64,000 nucleotides of DNA from a bacterium (GTDB lineage Bacteria > Planctomycetota > Planctomycetia > Planctomycetales > Planctomycetaceae): contig WGMU01000033.1 of assembly GCA_016124895.1 (NCBI GenBank), positions 22,827 through 86,826 on the forward strand, in the 5' to 3' direction. This document shows positions 49,255 to 58,802 of the stretch, piece by piece (within the stretch, counting starts at the first letter, position 1; each line of letters opens with the position of its first letter). Under the pieces are notes generated by a model. That model ran no database searches and was not told where the DNA came from. It worked only from the letters and a program-made list of their open reading frames with translations. The position numbers and the translations under genes were made by a program.

Positions 49255-50277
49255 ATGACAGCGATTTCAATCATCTCCCGGCAGAATGGCGTCGGTCTCG
49301 ACCGCGATGTCGCGTTGATCGGAGACGCGCTGGGGCCGAACGTCTCAACGCAGCATTTCGGGCATCGCGCGAAGCAGGGACTGCAGGCTGCGGTTCGAGG
49401 ACAGTTCGGACGACTGCTCGGCCGCGAGCAACGCGCGGATCTGTGTCTGCTCGTCGAACGTGTTTCGCCACTCTGGTGCCGCAGCGATTCGAAAGTTGCC
49501 GTGCTTCCGAATCAGGAACGGTTTCCGCGGCGGCATCTGAGTCGGCTGAAGTTCGTCGATCTCGTGCTCTGCAAGACGCGGCACGCGGTGGACGTTTTCT
49601 CACAGCACACCAGCCGAGTGACCTATACCGGCTTCACTTCGTGTGATCGCCATCTGCCGGACGTCGCTCCGGACTTTGACCGTTTCTTTCACCTGGCCGG
49701 CCGCAGCACTCTGAAGGCAACCGAGACAATTCTCGATGTCTGGGGCAGCAATCCGGACTGGCCGACTTTGACCATCGTGCAGCACGCGTCGAACGCGCCG
49801 TCGAGCGTGCCGCGTAACGTCAACCTGATCGCTGACTACATTGATGACTTCCGGTTGCAGCAACTGCAGAACGAACACGGCATCCATCTGTGTCCGTCGC
49901 GTTCGGAAGGCTGGGGCCACTACATCGTCGAAGCAATGTCGTGCGGAGCAGTTGTCGTCACCACGGATGGCCCGCCGATGAACGAACTCGTCACATCCGA
50001 ACGCGGCATCCTGGTTCCCTGGCACACCGCGAAACCGAGACATCTGGGTGTGAACTACTTCGTCGATCCCGAAGCGTTGGAAACTGCGATCCAGTCGCTG
50101 CTGACCATGCGAACCGCAGCAAAATCCGATCTCGGGGAAGCGGCCCGGAACTGGTATGGTTTCAACGATCGGATGTTCCGCCGAAGGTTCCGTGAAGTCA
50201 TCTCTGACCTGACTGGCATTGATCCCTCGGCCGCAGCAGAACAATTCACTCCTTCAACTTCAGCCAGAGCGGCTTGA
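49255..50277 (+). CDS. GT4-like glycosyltransferase (divergent)
   Basis: A 340-residue protein from the ATG at 49255; the frame is open from 49183, but no better start was found and no strong ribosome site is present. The C-terminal half has a GT-B fold with the E-x7-E motif in SEGWGHYIVEAMSCG and TTDGPPMNEL. The N-terminal half is shorter and unlike the neighbouring GT4 (LCLLVERVSPLWC, KTRHAVDVF). It is likely to add a sugar in the same pathway. Gene order with DUF4254 and the exporter supports this. Confidence 0.78.
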   Translation: MTAISIISRQNGVGLDRDVALIGDALGPNVSTQHFGHRAKQGLQAAVRGQFGRLLGREQRADLCLLVERVSPLWCRSDSKVAVLPNQERFPRRHLSRLKFVDLVLCKTRHAVDVFSQHTSRVTYTGFTSCDRHLPDVAPDFDRFFHLAGRSTLKATETILDVWGSNPDWPTLTIVQHASNAPSSVPRNVNLIADYIDDFRLQQLQNEHGIHLCPSRSEGWGHYIVEAMSCGAVVVTTDGPPMNELVTSERGILVPWHTAKPRHLGVNYFVDPEALETAIQSLLTMRTAAKSDLGEAARNWYGFNDRMFRRRFREVISDLTGIDPSAAAEQFTPSTSARAA

Positions 50278-50316
50278 TTCGCTGATTTGATTTTCGATGC
50301 ACTGGAGGCATCTCTC

Positions 50317-50898
50317 ATGGAAGCACGGACGATTACGGAACTGCAGCAGCGACTGACGACCGAGTGGCACGAACAGCCGGTGGAAAACACCGCCGACGGG
50401 TTCCTCGGGCTCATCACCGGGAATCACCAGCAGAACTTTCTGCTCTGGCATGAGGAAGACAAGGCCCGTCGCGACGATCTGGGCTCGCAAGCCGTCCACA
50501 GAGCCAAGCGGGCGATCGACGGCTACAACCAGAAGCGCAACGACCTGATCGAAAAAATGGACCAGCACCTGGTCGCCGAACTGCAGCCGAGAGAAGACGG
50601 GGTCCCGTTCAATTCCGAAACGCCGGGCATGATCATCGACCGCCTGTCGATTCTGGCGCTCAAGGAGTTCCATATGGCCGAAGAGGTCACTCGCGACGAC
50701 GCGACCGCCGATCATCGCACCCGCTGCGAAACCAAATTGATGACAATCCGTCGACAGCGTGCCGACCTGGCGAATGCTCTGGCCGAACTGCTGACCGACG
50801 TGGCGGCCGGCCGCCGCAGTTTCCGCGTCTACTTCCAGTTCAAGATGTACAACGACGTCGAGCTGAACCCGGAACTTCGCCGTAACAAGGCTGCGTAA
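50317..50898 (+). CDS. DUF4254 protein
   Basis: A 193-residue cytoplasmic helical protein from the ATG at 50317, chosen for the GGAGGC site ahead of it (an upstream in-frame ATG at 50287 has none). DUF4254 features: NHQQNFLLWHEEDKARRDD, a basic RAKRAIDGYNQKRND stretch and MIIDRLSILALKEFHM. The family occurs beside LPS and glycosyltransferase genes, and its role is not known. Here it closes the plus-strand glycan set and faces the minus-strand transferases. Confidence 0.88.
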   Translation: MEARTITELQQRLTTEWHEQPVENTADGFLGLITGNHQQNFLLWHEEDKARRDDLGSQAVHRAKRAIDGYNQKRNDLIEKMDQHLVAELQPREDGVPFNSETPGMIIDRLSILALKEFHMAEEVTRDDATADHRTRCETKLMTIRRQRADLANALAELLTDVAAGRRSFRVYFQFKMYNDVELNPELRRNKAA

Positions 50899-51000
50899 CC
50901 CGACAACGGTCAGATGCCCGGCTCGTTCCTTGAGCTGCCGACCAGGCTGTCTGTCGACGGACCGTTCTGCAAAACGGATTGCCCGGTGAACGCATTCCGG

Positions 51001-52083
51001 TCAGTCCGGGCCGGCACTGCCCGCCAGCTCGTGATAGAACACCGCGAGACGAGCAGCCCAGGCGGCGACAGTAAACGTCTCGCCGGCCCGCCGCTGAGCT
51101 GATCGAGCCAGCTCCGCACGCCACGGCTGGTCTTCGACCAGAGTCCGGATCGCCGTCGCCAGAGCGTGCGGATTCTCTGTCGGCACGACCAGCCCGTCCT
51201 GACGGTCGCGGATCAGCTCCGGACATCCGCCGATGTCGCTGACCACCGGACAGGCAGCCATCGTCATCGCTTCGATGATCGACATGCTTAACCCTTCCTG
51301 ACGCGACGGTGACGCGTAAATGTCAAACAGTCGCGTGTATTTCCCACCGTTCTGTCGCTTCCCTGGCAGCCGGACGCGATCACGAATGCGGCTGTCAGAT
51401 GCCAGCCGGTCAATTCGCGAATCCAGGACCTCGCCAATCAGCAGCCAGTAGACCTGAGTCAGGTCGGACAGTTCCAGCGCGGCTTCGAGCAGCAGATCGA
51501 GCCCTTTGACCGGCCGCATATTCGCAACCGCTCCAACCACGACGGCGTCTGACGGAATGTCAAACTCAGCCAGCGCGGATCGACCGAGTTCCTCGAAAGC
51601 TGTCGGATCACACCCCGACCAGACCGTGGCCAGTTTTTCTGGTGCGATGCCGGATCGTTCGAGCGCTCGACGAGTCGCATCGCACACACAGATGATCCGA
51701 TCAACACGCGGGTGCCAGTAGGTGATCCAGTTGGCCGGATCCAGCCGCTTCAACGGAGTGACTGTTCCTCGATAGCCGACGACCTGCAGACGACGTGACA
51801 GCCCGCGGCAGGCAGCCGCAAGCGTTGCCAGATTACGGCTGGTATAGGCATGAGCAATGTCGTAGTTACCGTTCTCAAGCTGCTGCCGAACTGCTTTCCG
51901 GGCCGCAAAATCCAGCTTGCTGCGGCATTCAAGATCGGTCTGGTTGAAGACGGATGAATCCAGCGGCGGATCGCCATCCCAGCGACTGATAACGTCCAGC
52001 TCAATGCCGTGGACGTGATTCAGTTGGCCGGCCAGCAGTTTCATTTGCGGCGACAGTTTGTCGAACAGCCAAAGCACTCGCAT
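51001..52083 (-). CDS. GT4-family glycosyltransferase
   Basis: A 360-residue GT-B enzyme. MRVLWLFDKLSPQMKLLAGQL opens the acceptor domain. The C-terminal domain contains AVANMRPVKGLDLLLEA and the donor site E-x7-E in QEGLSMSIIEAMTMAACPVV, then SDIGGCPELIRD. The Cys-rich middle (DRIICVCDATRRAL) suggests a usual interdomain turn. It is read with the heptosyltransferase-like gene 119 bp upstream and converges with the DUF4254 gene. The specific sugar is unknown. Confidence 0.92.
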   Translation of the reverse strand: MRVLWLFDKLSPQMKLLAGQLNHVHGIELDVISRWDGDPPLDSSVFNQTDLECRSKLDFAARKAVRQQLENGNYDIAHAYTSRNLATLAAACRGLSRRLQVVGYRGTVTPLKRLDPANWITYWHPRVDRIICVCDATRRALERSGIAPEKLATVWSGCDPTAFEELGRSALAEFDIPSDAVVVGAVANMRPVKGLDLLLEAALELSDLTQVYWLLIGEVLDSRIDRLASDSRIRDRVRLPGKRQNGGKYTRLFDIYASPSRQEGLSMSIIEAMTMAACPVVSDIGGCPELIRDRQDGLVVPTENPHALATAIRTLVEDQPWRAELARSAQRRAGETFTVAAWAARLAVFYHELAGSAGPD

Positions 52084-52202
52084 TGTTCACTCCGACACCG
52101 CAGCCGTCGGCACGTGTTTCTGGCTGCGGTGGCCGTCAGTGTGCGCATCTCCTCGATCGCTTTCCGCTGTCATCACCTGGCTGGTCAATCGAGTCAGCAT
52201 CG

Positions 52203-53237
52203 TTACCCGGCGGCAACTGAATGGCGTCGCAGGATCTCGACGCAGGCATCCGTCACCGGCTCAATCATGATTTCCCGCATCGGATCCGAATTGTCATGCC
52301 GCATACGATTGCGGCCCGGATCTTCACACGCCTGGATCACCAGATGCTGGCTGCCGAACGGCCCGGAGATGCTCGGGGATGTCGGTCCATACAAACCGAC
52401 GCACGGAATGCCGATCGCCGCCGCCAGATGCAGCGGGCCGGTGTCCGAGCCCACAAACAGGCTGCACCGCCGCAGTAACGAAGCCAGTTCGGGCATTGTC
52501 GTATCAGGAGCCAGCAGACTGGCAGACGTCGCAGCAGCGACGATCGATTCTGCCCAGGCTCGCTCCTGCGGCCCGGCCCAGACGATCACCGACCGAAGTC
52601 CCTGACGCTGCCACAGTTGACTGGCGACTTCCGCGTAACGCTCTTCCGGCCAGCGTTTCGATTCCCAGCCGGCTCCGGTATTGAGCACGACGAATCCGTC
52701 ACTCAGCCCATTCTGCCGGACAAATTCATCGGCTCGCGTTTCAGCCAGTTCGTCAGTGGGCACGCGAAACTCGACTTCGGGAGACTCGATACCCAGCGGT
52801 TCCAGAAGCTGCAGGTTTCCGGGCACGACATGACTGATCGTGCGCGGGACACGGCAGTTATTCAGAACCAGAGAGAATTCGCGTCCAAAGGGGTGCGTGA
52901 ATCCGATCCGCTGCGACGCCCCCGACAGCCAGCCGACGATCGCGCTGCGCGTCAGACTTTGCGGGTCAACGACCGAATCAAACCGCAGCGACCGCAGATG
53001 ACGCCGGAGCTTCAGCACCTCCGACGGCGACTTCAGCCAGCCTTTCGGAACAACGATCAGCTCGTCGAGACATTCGTGTCCGCGCAAAAGCTGAGCGGCT
53101 CCCGGTTCCGCAACCCAGCTTAGAAACGCATTCGGGAATCGACGCCGCAGCGAGCACAGCACAGGCATCGTCAGAATGCCGTCGCCAATCGCACTAAGTC
53201 GCGTGATCAGAATTCTCGGTGAGCCGTCAACGGCCAT
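52203..53237 (-). CDS. GT9-family glycosyltransferase (heptosyltransferase-like)
   Basis: A 344-residue GT-B enzyme of the ADP-heptose:LPS heptosyltransferase family. The N-terminus ILITRLSAIGDGILTMPVL is diagnostic, and the donor site is FVGSDTGPLHLAAAIGIPCVGLYGPT read in two parts; NTGAGWESKRWPEE is also typical. It would add a heptose-like sugar to the LPS core or to another surface glycan. Being next to a GT4, a radical SAM protein and an exporter fits an LPS-core locus, but the sugar cannot be fixed from sequence. Confidence 0.92.
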   Translation of the reverse strand: MAVDGSPRILITRLSAIGDGILTMPVLCSLRRRFPNAFLSWVAEPGAAQLLRGHECLDELIVVPKGWLKSPSEVLKLRRHLRSLRFDSVVDPQSLTRSAIVGWLSGASQRIGFTHPFGREFSLVLNNCRVPRTISHVVPGNLQLLEPLGIESPEVEFRVPTDELAETRADEFVRQNGLSDGFVVLNTGAGWESKRWPEERYAEVASQLWQRQGLRSVIVWAGPQERAWAESIVAAATSASLLAPDTTMPELASLLRRCSLFVGSDTGPLHLAAAIGIPCVGLYGPTSPSISGPFGSQHLVIQACEDPGRNRMRHDNSDPMREIMIEPVTDACVEILRRHSVAAG

Positions 53238-53295
53238 GACATCTCCAGCGGAAACTCAACGGTCGATCAAGGTCGGTCCCGGCAGCGTCATTCGG

Positions 53296-54186
53296 TCAGG
53301 CTGCCTTCGCTCCGATCAGAAAGCACTTTGAGCAGCCGCTGCACAGCGGGATTTCGTCCTGACGTGACTCGCGGTGCTTGCGACGAATTTCTTCGTACAG
53401 GGCGTTGTTCCAGATGTCGGCCAGCCGTTCGGTTTCGCAGTTGCCGAGCACCTGCCGGCCGGAGTGGTCAAGGCAGCAGAGCGCGACGTCGCCGTTGACC
53501 AGTACCGTCAGCGTACGGAAAGGCCGGTCGCAGGGCTTCCTCATGCTGAAATCGCCGAGCAGTTTCCGCGAGCCCGCCCAGTTGTGAATCCGCGCGAAGT
53601 CGATACCGTCGACCATGCCGTTGAGCATCTGCTTCGTCTGCTTGACGTTCGACGTCGTCGTACAGGCAGCGACGATTTTCGGCCCGTGACCGCGTTCGTC
53701 GCGCATCCGCATGAACTGGCGAACGTTCTCAACGACCTGAGCGTGATTCAGTCCGACACGAATCGTGTTGAATTCTTCCGCGTCGGCGCCGTCGATGCTG
53801 ATCTTGATTTCGTCGAGACCGGATTCCAGCAGCCCTTCGGCCATCTTGCCGTACAGCAGCGCGCCGTTGGAGAACAGCTTGACCTTCCGGATGCCCTGAT
53901 CCTTGGCGTAACGGATTCGCTCCGGCAGCCGCTTATCCAGCAACGGCTCGCCGAAATTGTGCATGTGGATCATCTGGCAGCCGCCCTCGACGCACTCGCC
54001 GATCAGCTTCTCAAACAGCGACTGCTCCATGAACGTCTTCTTCCGTCCGATCGATTCGCGCGGACAGAACGTGCAGACGGCATTGCAGTGATTCGTCGTC
54101 TCGATACGGACGACCTTCGGGAACTGCGAGCGGGCCGCCTCCATGACGCCGCCGACCACCTGTCCGAATATCCTGAGAGTCTGCAT
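53296..54186 (-). CDS. Radical SAM protein with SPASM domain
   Basis: A 296-residue protein from the ATG at 54186 (AAAGGA upstream). The [4Fe-4S]-binding CxxxCxxC is CNAVCTFC near residue 40, with the GEPLL motif and SIDGADAEEF after it. C-terminal Cys residues in PCDRPF, LCCLDHSG and CSGCSKC bind the auxiliary SPASM cluster. Such enzymes modify peptides or small molecules by radical chemistry; in glycan loci they may act on sugars or lipids. It is the first gene of the minus-strand group. The substrate is unknown. Confidence 0.93.
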   Translation of the reverse strand: MQTLRIFGQVVGGVMEAARSQFPKVVRIETTNHCNAVCTFCPRESIGRKKTFMEQSLFEKLIGECVEGGCQMIHMHNFGEPLLDKRLPERIRYAKDQGIRKVKLFSNGALLYGKMAEGLLESGLDEIKISIDGADAEEFNTIRVGLNHAQVVENVRQFMRMRDERGHGPKIVAACTTTSNVKQTKQMLNGMVDGIDFARIHNWAGSRKLLGDFSMRKPCDRPFRTLTVLVNGDVALCCLDHSGRQVLGNCETERLADIWNNALYEEIRRKHRESRQDEIPLCSGCSKCFLIGAKAA

Positions 54187-54640
54187 GGGAGAAATCCTTT
54201 TCTCGTCATCCAACAGGTCGAAGCCTCTGCATCGAGCAGCCAGACTCCGGGTGTATTTCGGTGTCACGAAAACGCGTTTTCTGCAGGCATCCGGCCCGCA
54301 ATTCGTCTCTTGCTCGGCCTGAATCAGTGATTCGATTACGCCCGGTTGCTGCCGTCAGACCGAGCACCCCGTCGCGGAACGAAATGCGGAACTTCCCGCC
54401 AGAACTGCGTTTACAGAGTGTCGGCAACCGTATGGTGAGTGCGGAAAATGAGTCAAGACCACTCGTACCTGACAGGATTTCACGCCGACCCGAACAGGCT
54501 GTCCCAGCCCGAACTCAAACTGCGGCATCCTGGTAAACTTTTCCGACTGAAGAAGCTCTGTCGATTCTGCCGATAAGGACGACTGAAGAGCGCCACTCGC
54601 TGCGCGTTCACGTCTCATTTCCTTCGACGCCGGTGGAACC
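54187..54640. other. Divergent upstream region of radical SAM and lipoprotein genes
   Basis: No gene is supported here. Both divergent promoters must lie in this stretch, but none could be assigned with confidence. Confidence 0.4.
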
Positions 54641-56119
54641 ATGCTTCGGCTGCTGGTCGCTGTTTCGGCCCTGCTCACTCTGCTGAGTGCGGCTCCAGGC
54701 TGTGCGGTCGTCGATGTCGGCGTCCGCAATCCTGTGCCAGGGCTCGAAACCGTTGCCGTCGCGCCGTTCTTCAATCTCAGCCAGGAGCGGACGGTTGACG
54801 GGCGGGAATTCGCCCTCGCGTACTACTCCGAATTGCAGAAAGTACCTGGCTTCGAGGTTCTGCCTGTGGGCGTGGCCGAACGGGCAATGCTCGAAAACGG
54901 CCTCGCGATGCAGGATCCTGCGGACGCTCTACAGCTTGCACGGATTCTGGGTGTCGATGCGGTCGTCATTGGAGCTGTCACAGACTACGACCCATATTCG
55001 CCGCGAGTCGGTCTCAAAGTTGCGTGGTACTCGCCAAAACAGTGGCTGTTTCTGCCGAACTCTCCCGCAGAGAAGTTCCATCTGTCAGCGACGACAGAGA
55101 CGATGGTGACGCCGTCGAAGGCGTTCTCTGCTCCGGTGCTGCTGCGCGCTCAGTCTCCTGAACCGACTGCGCTGATTCCGGAAATTGACGAAGGCAACTG
55201 GGAGACGATCGGGACCTCGACGACGTCGTCAGCCAGTGACGAGATCCCTGCCGAAGCCGAGTTTCTTCCACCGCGTCGCGTCAAGCTTGATGCAGCCGCG
55301 CAGTTAGCGGTGTCTCTGCCAGCACCCCAACAGGAAGCCTCTGTTCCGGATCCGAGATCCATTCCCGCCGCGTCAACGACACCGGAGAAACCGACTGCGT
55401 CGCGGTGGACTCAAAGTTCGCCAGCAGGCGCCGCAGTCCCGGTCCGCACGGCACAATTGCCCCAGGCCCAGTTGCCTCAAAGCAGAGCCGCACTGTCGAA
55501 CAACCAGCCAGCGACAGCGTCCCCGCCAGCCGCTTCATCGTCGCCAGCCGCTTTACGGCGCACCAGCACTTCACCCTCGCGGCCGGATGCCAGTGGCGCC
55601 GTTGAGGCCAGATTGAAGAAAGTGTCGTTGCCGTCAGAAACCACTCCGCCGACACAATCGAGCGGCACCGTATCAGTACCCCAGGCCGGCAGCCTCAGTG
55701 CCCAGCAGCTCGCTCAGAGCATCTCCGCGAATCCGGTAACCCCGCTGTTTCCTCCTCCACGGGATGAGGACTCGGTAGCAAGCGCTCAGGAATCGACGCA
55801 GACATTACTGCGCGACCAGACGATTCCAGCACTCGTCTTTGATGATCACGTTGTGCTCGGCCGCGATGAATGGGATCCGCGTGATCCGTTGATGGCCTAC
55901 GTCCGGATGTTTGATTCGACCGACGCGCGACTCGTTGCGCGGCTGGCCGACTATCTGGAACTCAGTGGCGAAACACGCAGCGGAGATCTTGAGGCGTACA
56001 TGAAGCGCAGTGACTTTTTCCGCAAGTTCACGGCGCACGTGATGATTTCAGAGATGCTGCTGTTGCACGGCGGCGAGTCGCGGCGGCGGTTCCTGCTCAA
56101 ACAGCGGCGGTATCAGTGA
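54641..56119 (+). CDS. Large lipoprotein with low-complexity middle
   Basis: A 492-residue protein. The lipobox AAPGC gives an acylated Cys21. Residues 25-150 (VAVAPFFNLSQERTVDGR, ARILGVDAVVIGAVTDY) resemble the periplasmic CsgG/TolB-N-type beta domain. A long Pro/Ser/Ala-rich segment (about 170-385) follows, then a conserved C-terminal helical part (about 400-490, HVVLGRDEWDPRDPLMAYV). It should sit on the periplasmic side of the outer membrane and may take part in secretion or envelope assembly. No known family is certain. Confidence 0.65.
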   Translation: MLRLLVAVSALLTLLSAAPGCAVVDVGVRNPVPGLETVAVAPFFNLSQERTVDGREFALAYYSELQKVPGFEVLPVGVAERAMLENGLAMQDPADALQLARILGVDAVVIGAVTDYDPYSPRVGLKVAWYSPKQWLFLPNSPAEKFHLSATTETMVTPSKAFSAPVLLRAQSPEPTALIPEIDEGNWETIGTSTTSSASDEIPAEAEFLPPRRVKLDAAAQLAVSLPAPQQEASVPDPRSIPAASTTPEKPTASRWTQSSPAGAAVPVRTAQLPQAQLPQSRAALSNNQPATASPPAASSSPAALRRTSTSPSRPDASGAVEARLKKVSLPSETTPPTQSSGTVSVPQAGSLSAQQLAQSISANPVTPLFPPPRDEDSVASAQESTQTLLRDQTIPALVFDDHVVLGRDEWDPRDPLMAYVRMFDSTDARLVARLADYLELSGETRSGDLEAYMKRSDFFRKFTAHVMISEMLLLHGGESRRRFLLKQRRYQ

Positions 56120-56289
56120 CTCTGCCGCTGGGACTGCACTCAAGTCATGCCGAGTTGAAAAGCGGATTCAAGCCGCATGATCGGAATCGTCGACACTCTC
56201 ATTTGCACGAAGGATTGTGGACGCAGACGTGCCGCCTGACGGCCGTGCCTTTCACACCAGGGACGAAGGCTCCGCGCCGGGGACTGACC

Positions 56290-56523
56290 ATGCAGCGAAC
56301 CATGAATGTTCTGGCACTCGTCAAGGACGAAGAGCGTTACGTTTTTCTGTATGACGATGAGAGCACAGCCACGCTGCTGCAGACGCTCGGCAAACAGGCC
56401 GCGGATAAAGAGCTGAGCTTTACCTGGTACGACGCCGCTGTGCTCAGCCAGAAAGTCCGCAAGCTGCGTCAGGAAGCCGAAGCTGAAGAACGCAACCCGC
56501 GCCTGCCCGAAAGCGCGTGGTAG
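56290..56523 (+). CDS. Small conserved cytoplasmic protein
   Basis: A 77-residue protein: MNVLALVKDEERYVFLYDDE, a short acidic loop, then LSFTWYDAAVLSQKVRKL. The start at 56290 has a GGGGA site; the Met at 56302 is an alternative. I recognise the sequence as a planctomycete-type hypothetical, not a named family. It ends 9 bp before the xerC-like gene, so the two share a transcript. Confidence 0.65.
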   Translation: MQRTMNVLALVKDEERYVFLYDDESTATLLQTLGKQAADKELSFTWYDAAVLSQKVRKLRQEAEAEERNPRLPESAW

Positions 56524-56532
56524 AGTCTGGTC

Positions 56533-57444
56533 ATGGACCGGGCAGTTGACGGCTTTCTTCGCTATCTCAAGTTCGAGCGGAACTCGTCGCCGCTGACGCT
56601 GAAGTCGTACGCCGAAGACCTGGCCAGTCTCAACGACTACTTCCTCGACCGCGTCGGCTGCATTCCCGAACCGTCGCAGGTCGGAATCTCGATGCTCCGC
56701 GGATACGTCACGTATCTGCACGAGTGCGAATACGCGAAGACGACCATCGCCCGGCGCCTCGCGTGTCTGCGCAGTCTGTTTCGCTACTGCGTGCGCGAGG
56801 GTCTGACGGAATCCAATCCGGCGCAGGCGCTGCGAACGCCGCGAACCGGTCGCAAGCTGCCGAGCCTGTTGACGACCGAGCAGATCGCGACATTGCTCGA
56901 AGCTCCGCCGGCCAACGAGCCGATGGGCCTGCGCGACCGGGCGATTCTCGAAACAATGTACTCAGCCGGGCTGCGCGTCGCCGAACTGGTCTCGCTCGAT
57001 GTGTCGAGCTGGGAACGCGACTCCGACATTCTGCGGGTGATTGGCAAAGGCCGAAAGGAGCGAATCACTCCATTGGGTCGCTACGCTGTCAAGGCGATCG
57101 AACTGTGGCTCGCCGTTCGTGAACCTGCGCCGAACGTCGAGGCCCTGTTTCTGAACCGGTTCGGCAAGCGGCTGACGACACGCAGCATCGGCCGGATGCT
57201 CGAAAAGCATCTGCTGGAAACGGGGCTCGACCGGCACGTGACGCCGCACACTCTGCGGCACAGCTTTGCGACCCACATGCTCGACGGCGGCGCCGACCTC
57301 CGCAGCGTGCAGGAACTGCTGGGCCACAAAAGCCTGACGACGACTCAGATTTACACACACGTCAGCACACGGCGGATGCAGGAGACGTACGAGAAGGCGC
57401 ATCCCCACTCGGCGGGGAATCGGAAGTCGCAGGGCTCGCGATAA
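56533..57444 (+). CDS. xerC: Site-specific tyrosine recombinase, XerC/XerD type
   Basis: A 303-residue chromosomal recombinase with both domains: a SAM-like N-terminus ([20 protein letters not shown]) and the catalytic part with Arg in AGLRVAELV, Lys in [10 protein letters not shown], HxxR in [10 protein letters not shown], His in [10 protein letters not shown] and nucleophile Tyr in QIYTHVS. With its partner it would resolve chromosome dimers at dif. The length is normal for Xer proteins, unlike the phage integrases at the left end. XerC versus XerD cannot be separated with confidence. Confidence 0.9.
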   Translation: MDRAVDGFLRYLKFERNSSPLTLKSYAEDLASLNDYFLDRVGCIPEPSQVGISMLRGYVTYLHECEYAKTTIARRLACLRSLFRYCVREGLTESNPAQALRTPRTGRKLPSLLTTEQIATLLEAPPANEPMGLRDRAILETMYSAGLRVAELVSLDVSSWERDSDILRVIGKGRKERITPLGRYAVKAIELWLAVREPAPNVEALFLNRFGKRLTTRSIGRMLEKHLLETGLDRHVTPHTLRHSFATHMLDGGADLRSVQELLGHKSLTTTQIYTHVSTRRMQETYEKAHPHSAGNRKSQGSR

Positions 57445-57673
57445 TCTGCTGTCCCGTCAGTCGTCCTCTGGTGGCGCCGTCGGCCGACGGGTGTTTGTGG
57501 GCCGGTACAGCAAGCCCCGTGATTGTCACGTTCAGGCGTTTTTCGAGTTTTGTCGAGCGCCGGCGCAGTACGAAGGGCTGGGACGTTCGCGTTTGTCGCG
57601 GCGGGCGGCGACTGCGGCAGGCGGCTGAGCAGAGCGGTGGCAGTTGGTCGCATTTCGCGAACCGGCCGGGCTT

Positions 57674-58630
57674 CTACTTCAGCACCGGTAGCGAGTGGAT
57701 CAGTTCGTCGACGATGTCGGCAATCTGGCGGCCTTCCATTTCAGCTTCGGGCTGCAGAATCAGGCGGTGACCGAGGACGGGCAGGGCGATTGACTGGATG
57801 TCCTCGTGCGTGACGTACGGCAGGCCGCGCAGCAGCGCGTGGGCTCGGGCGGCTTTCATCAGGAAGATGGCCGCTCGCGGACTCGCTCCGAGGACCAGGT
57901 CTTCGTGATCGCGACTGAGGCGGACCAGATCGACGATGTACGAGTGCAGTTCCTTTGCTCCGAACACCTGATCAATACCGTTCTGAATTGCGACGATCTC
58001 TTCCGGAGTGGTGACTGCCTGCGGCGTTTCCGGCTGGCGGCTGTGCAGGGCGAGCATGTCGATCTCCCGCTCGCGATCCGGGTACCCAACGTTAACGCGA
58101 AACAGAAACCGGTCGAGCTGCGCTTCGGGCAGTCGGTACACGCCTTCCTGTTCGACGGGATTCTGAGTCGCCAGCACCATAAACGGTTCGGGCAGCGGCA
58201 GCGTCTCACCTTCGATCGTCACCTGTTGCTCCTGCATGGCTTCCAGCAGCGCCGACTGCGTGCGCGCCGGCGCCCGGTTCAACTCGTCGGCCAGCAGCAA
58301 CTGGCAGAAGACCGGCCCCTTGCGCAGGACAAACTCGCTGCTCTGGCGATTGAGGATCTGTGTCCCGGTGACGTCGGTCGGCAGCAGGTCAGGCGTGAAC
58401 TGGATCCGCTGAAAGTCGATGCCCAGTACCTGCGAGAACGTTCGACACAGAGTCGTCTTCGCTGTTCCCGGAACGCCTTCCAGCAGCACGTGCCCGCCGG
58501 CAACCAGCGACGTCAGCAGTTGATCCGCGACGTCGTCGAGCCCGACGACAACCCGGTTCACTTCGACCAGTAACTGAGTCCGCAGCTCGCCAACACGGCG
58601 AGCGAGTTCGTTGATATCAGGGAATTCCAC
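57674..58630 (-). CDS. MoxR-family AAA ATPase
   Basis: A 318-residue AAA+ ATPase: Walker A GVPGTAKTTL, Walker B LLADELNRAPARTQSALLEAM, sensor LATQNPVEQEG and an arginine finger in LDRFLFR. MoxR proteins help mature or load partner proteins, usually with a VWA/DUF58 protein. Here the neighbours are the DUF4350-like and DUF4129-like genes upstream on the same strand. No DUF58 gene is seen within the window, and the gap of 172 bp to the next gene holds no further ORF. Confidence 0.95.
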   Translation of the reverse strand: MEFPDINELARRVGELRTQLLVEVNRVVVGLDDVADQLLTSLVAGGHVLLEGVPGTAKTTLCRTFSQVLGIDFQRIQFTPDLLPTDVTGTQILNRQSSEFVLRKGPVFCQLLLADELNRAPARTQSALLEAMQEQQVTIEGETLPLPEPFMVLATQNPVEQEGVYRLPEAQLDRFLFRVNVGYPDREREIDMLALHSRQPETPQAVTTPEEIVAIQNGIDQVFGAKELHSYIVDLVRLSRDHEDLVLGASPRAAIFLMKAARAHALLRGLPYVTHEDIQSIALPVLGHRLILQPEAEMEGRQIADIVDELIHSLPVLK

Positions 58631-58802
58631 AGGGGCCTCGTCAGGGGAGCAGTTGGCAGTTGGCTGTCAGAGTGTCGGCATCCTAATCGTAATCGTCCTC
58701 GTCATCCTCCGATCCGAACCGCGCTGAGCCGGGAGACGGTTCCGAACAGCAGACCGCCCGACATCCCCATCAATTCCGCATTTTGGACTCCGCATTCCGA
58801 AC

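Noticed and set aside
49095..49646. Open frame of 183 codons on the plus strand
   Set aside because: It is an alternative frame of the GT4-like gene starting at 49255; the domain residues are in the other frame.
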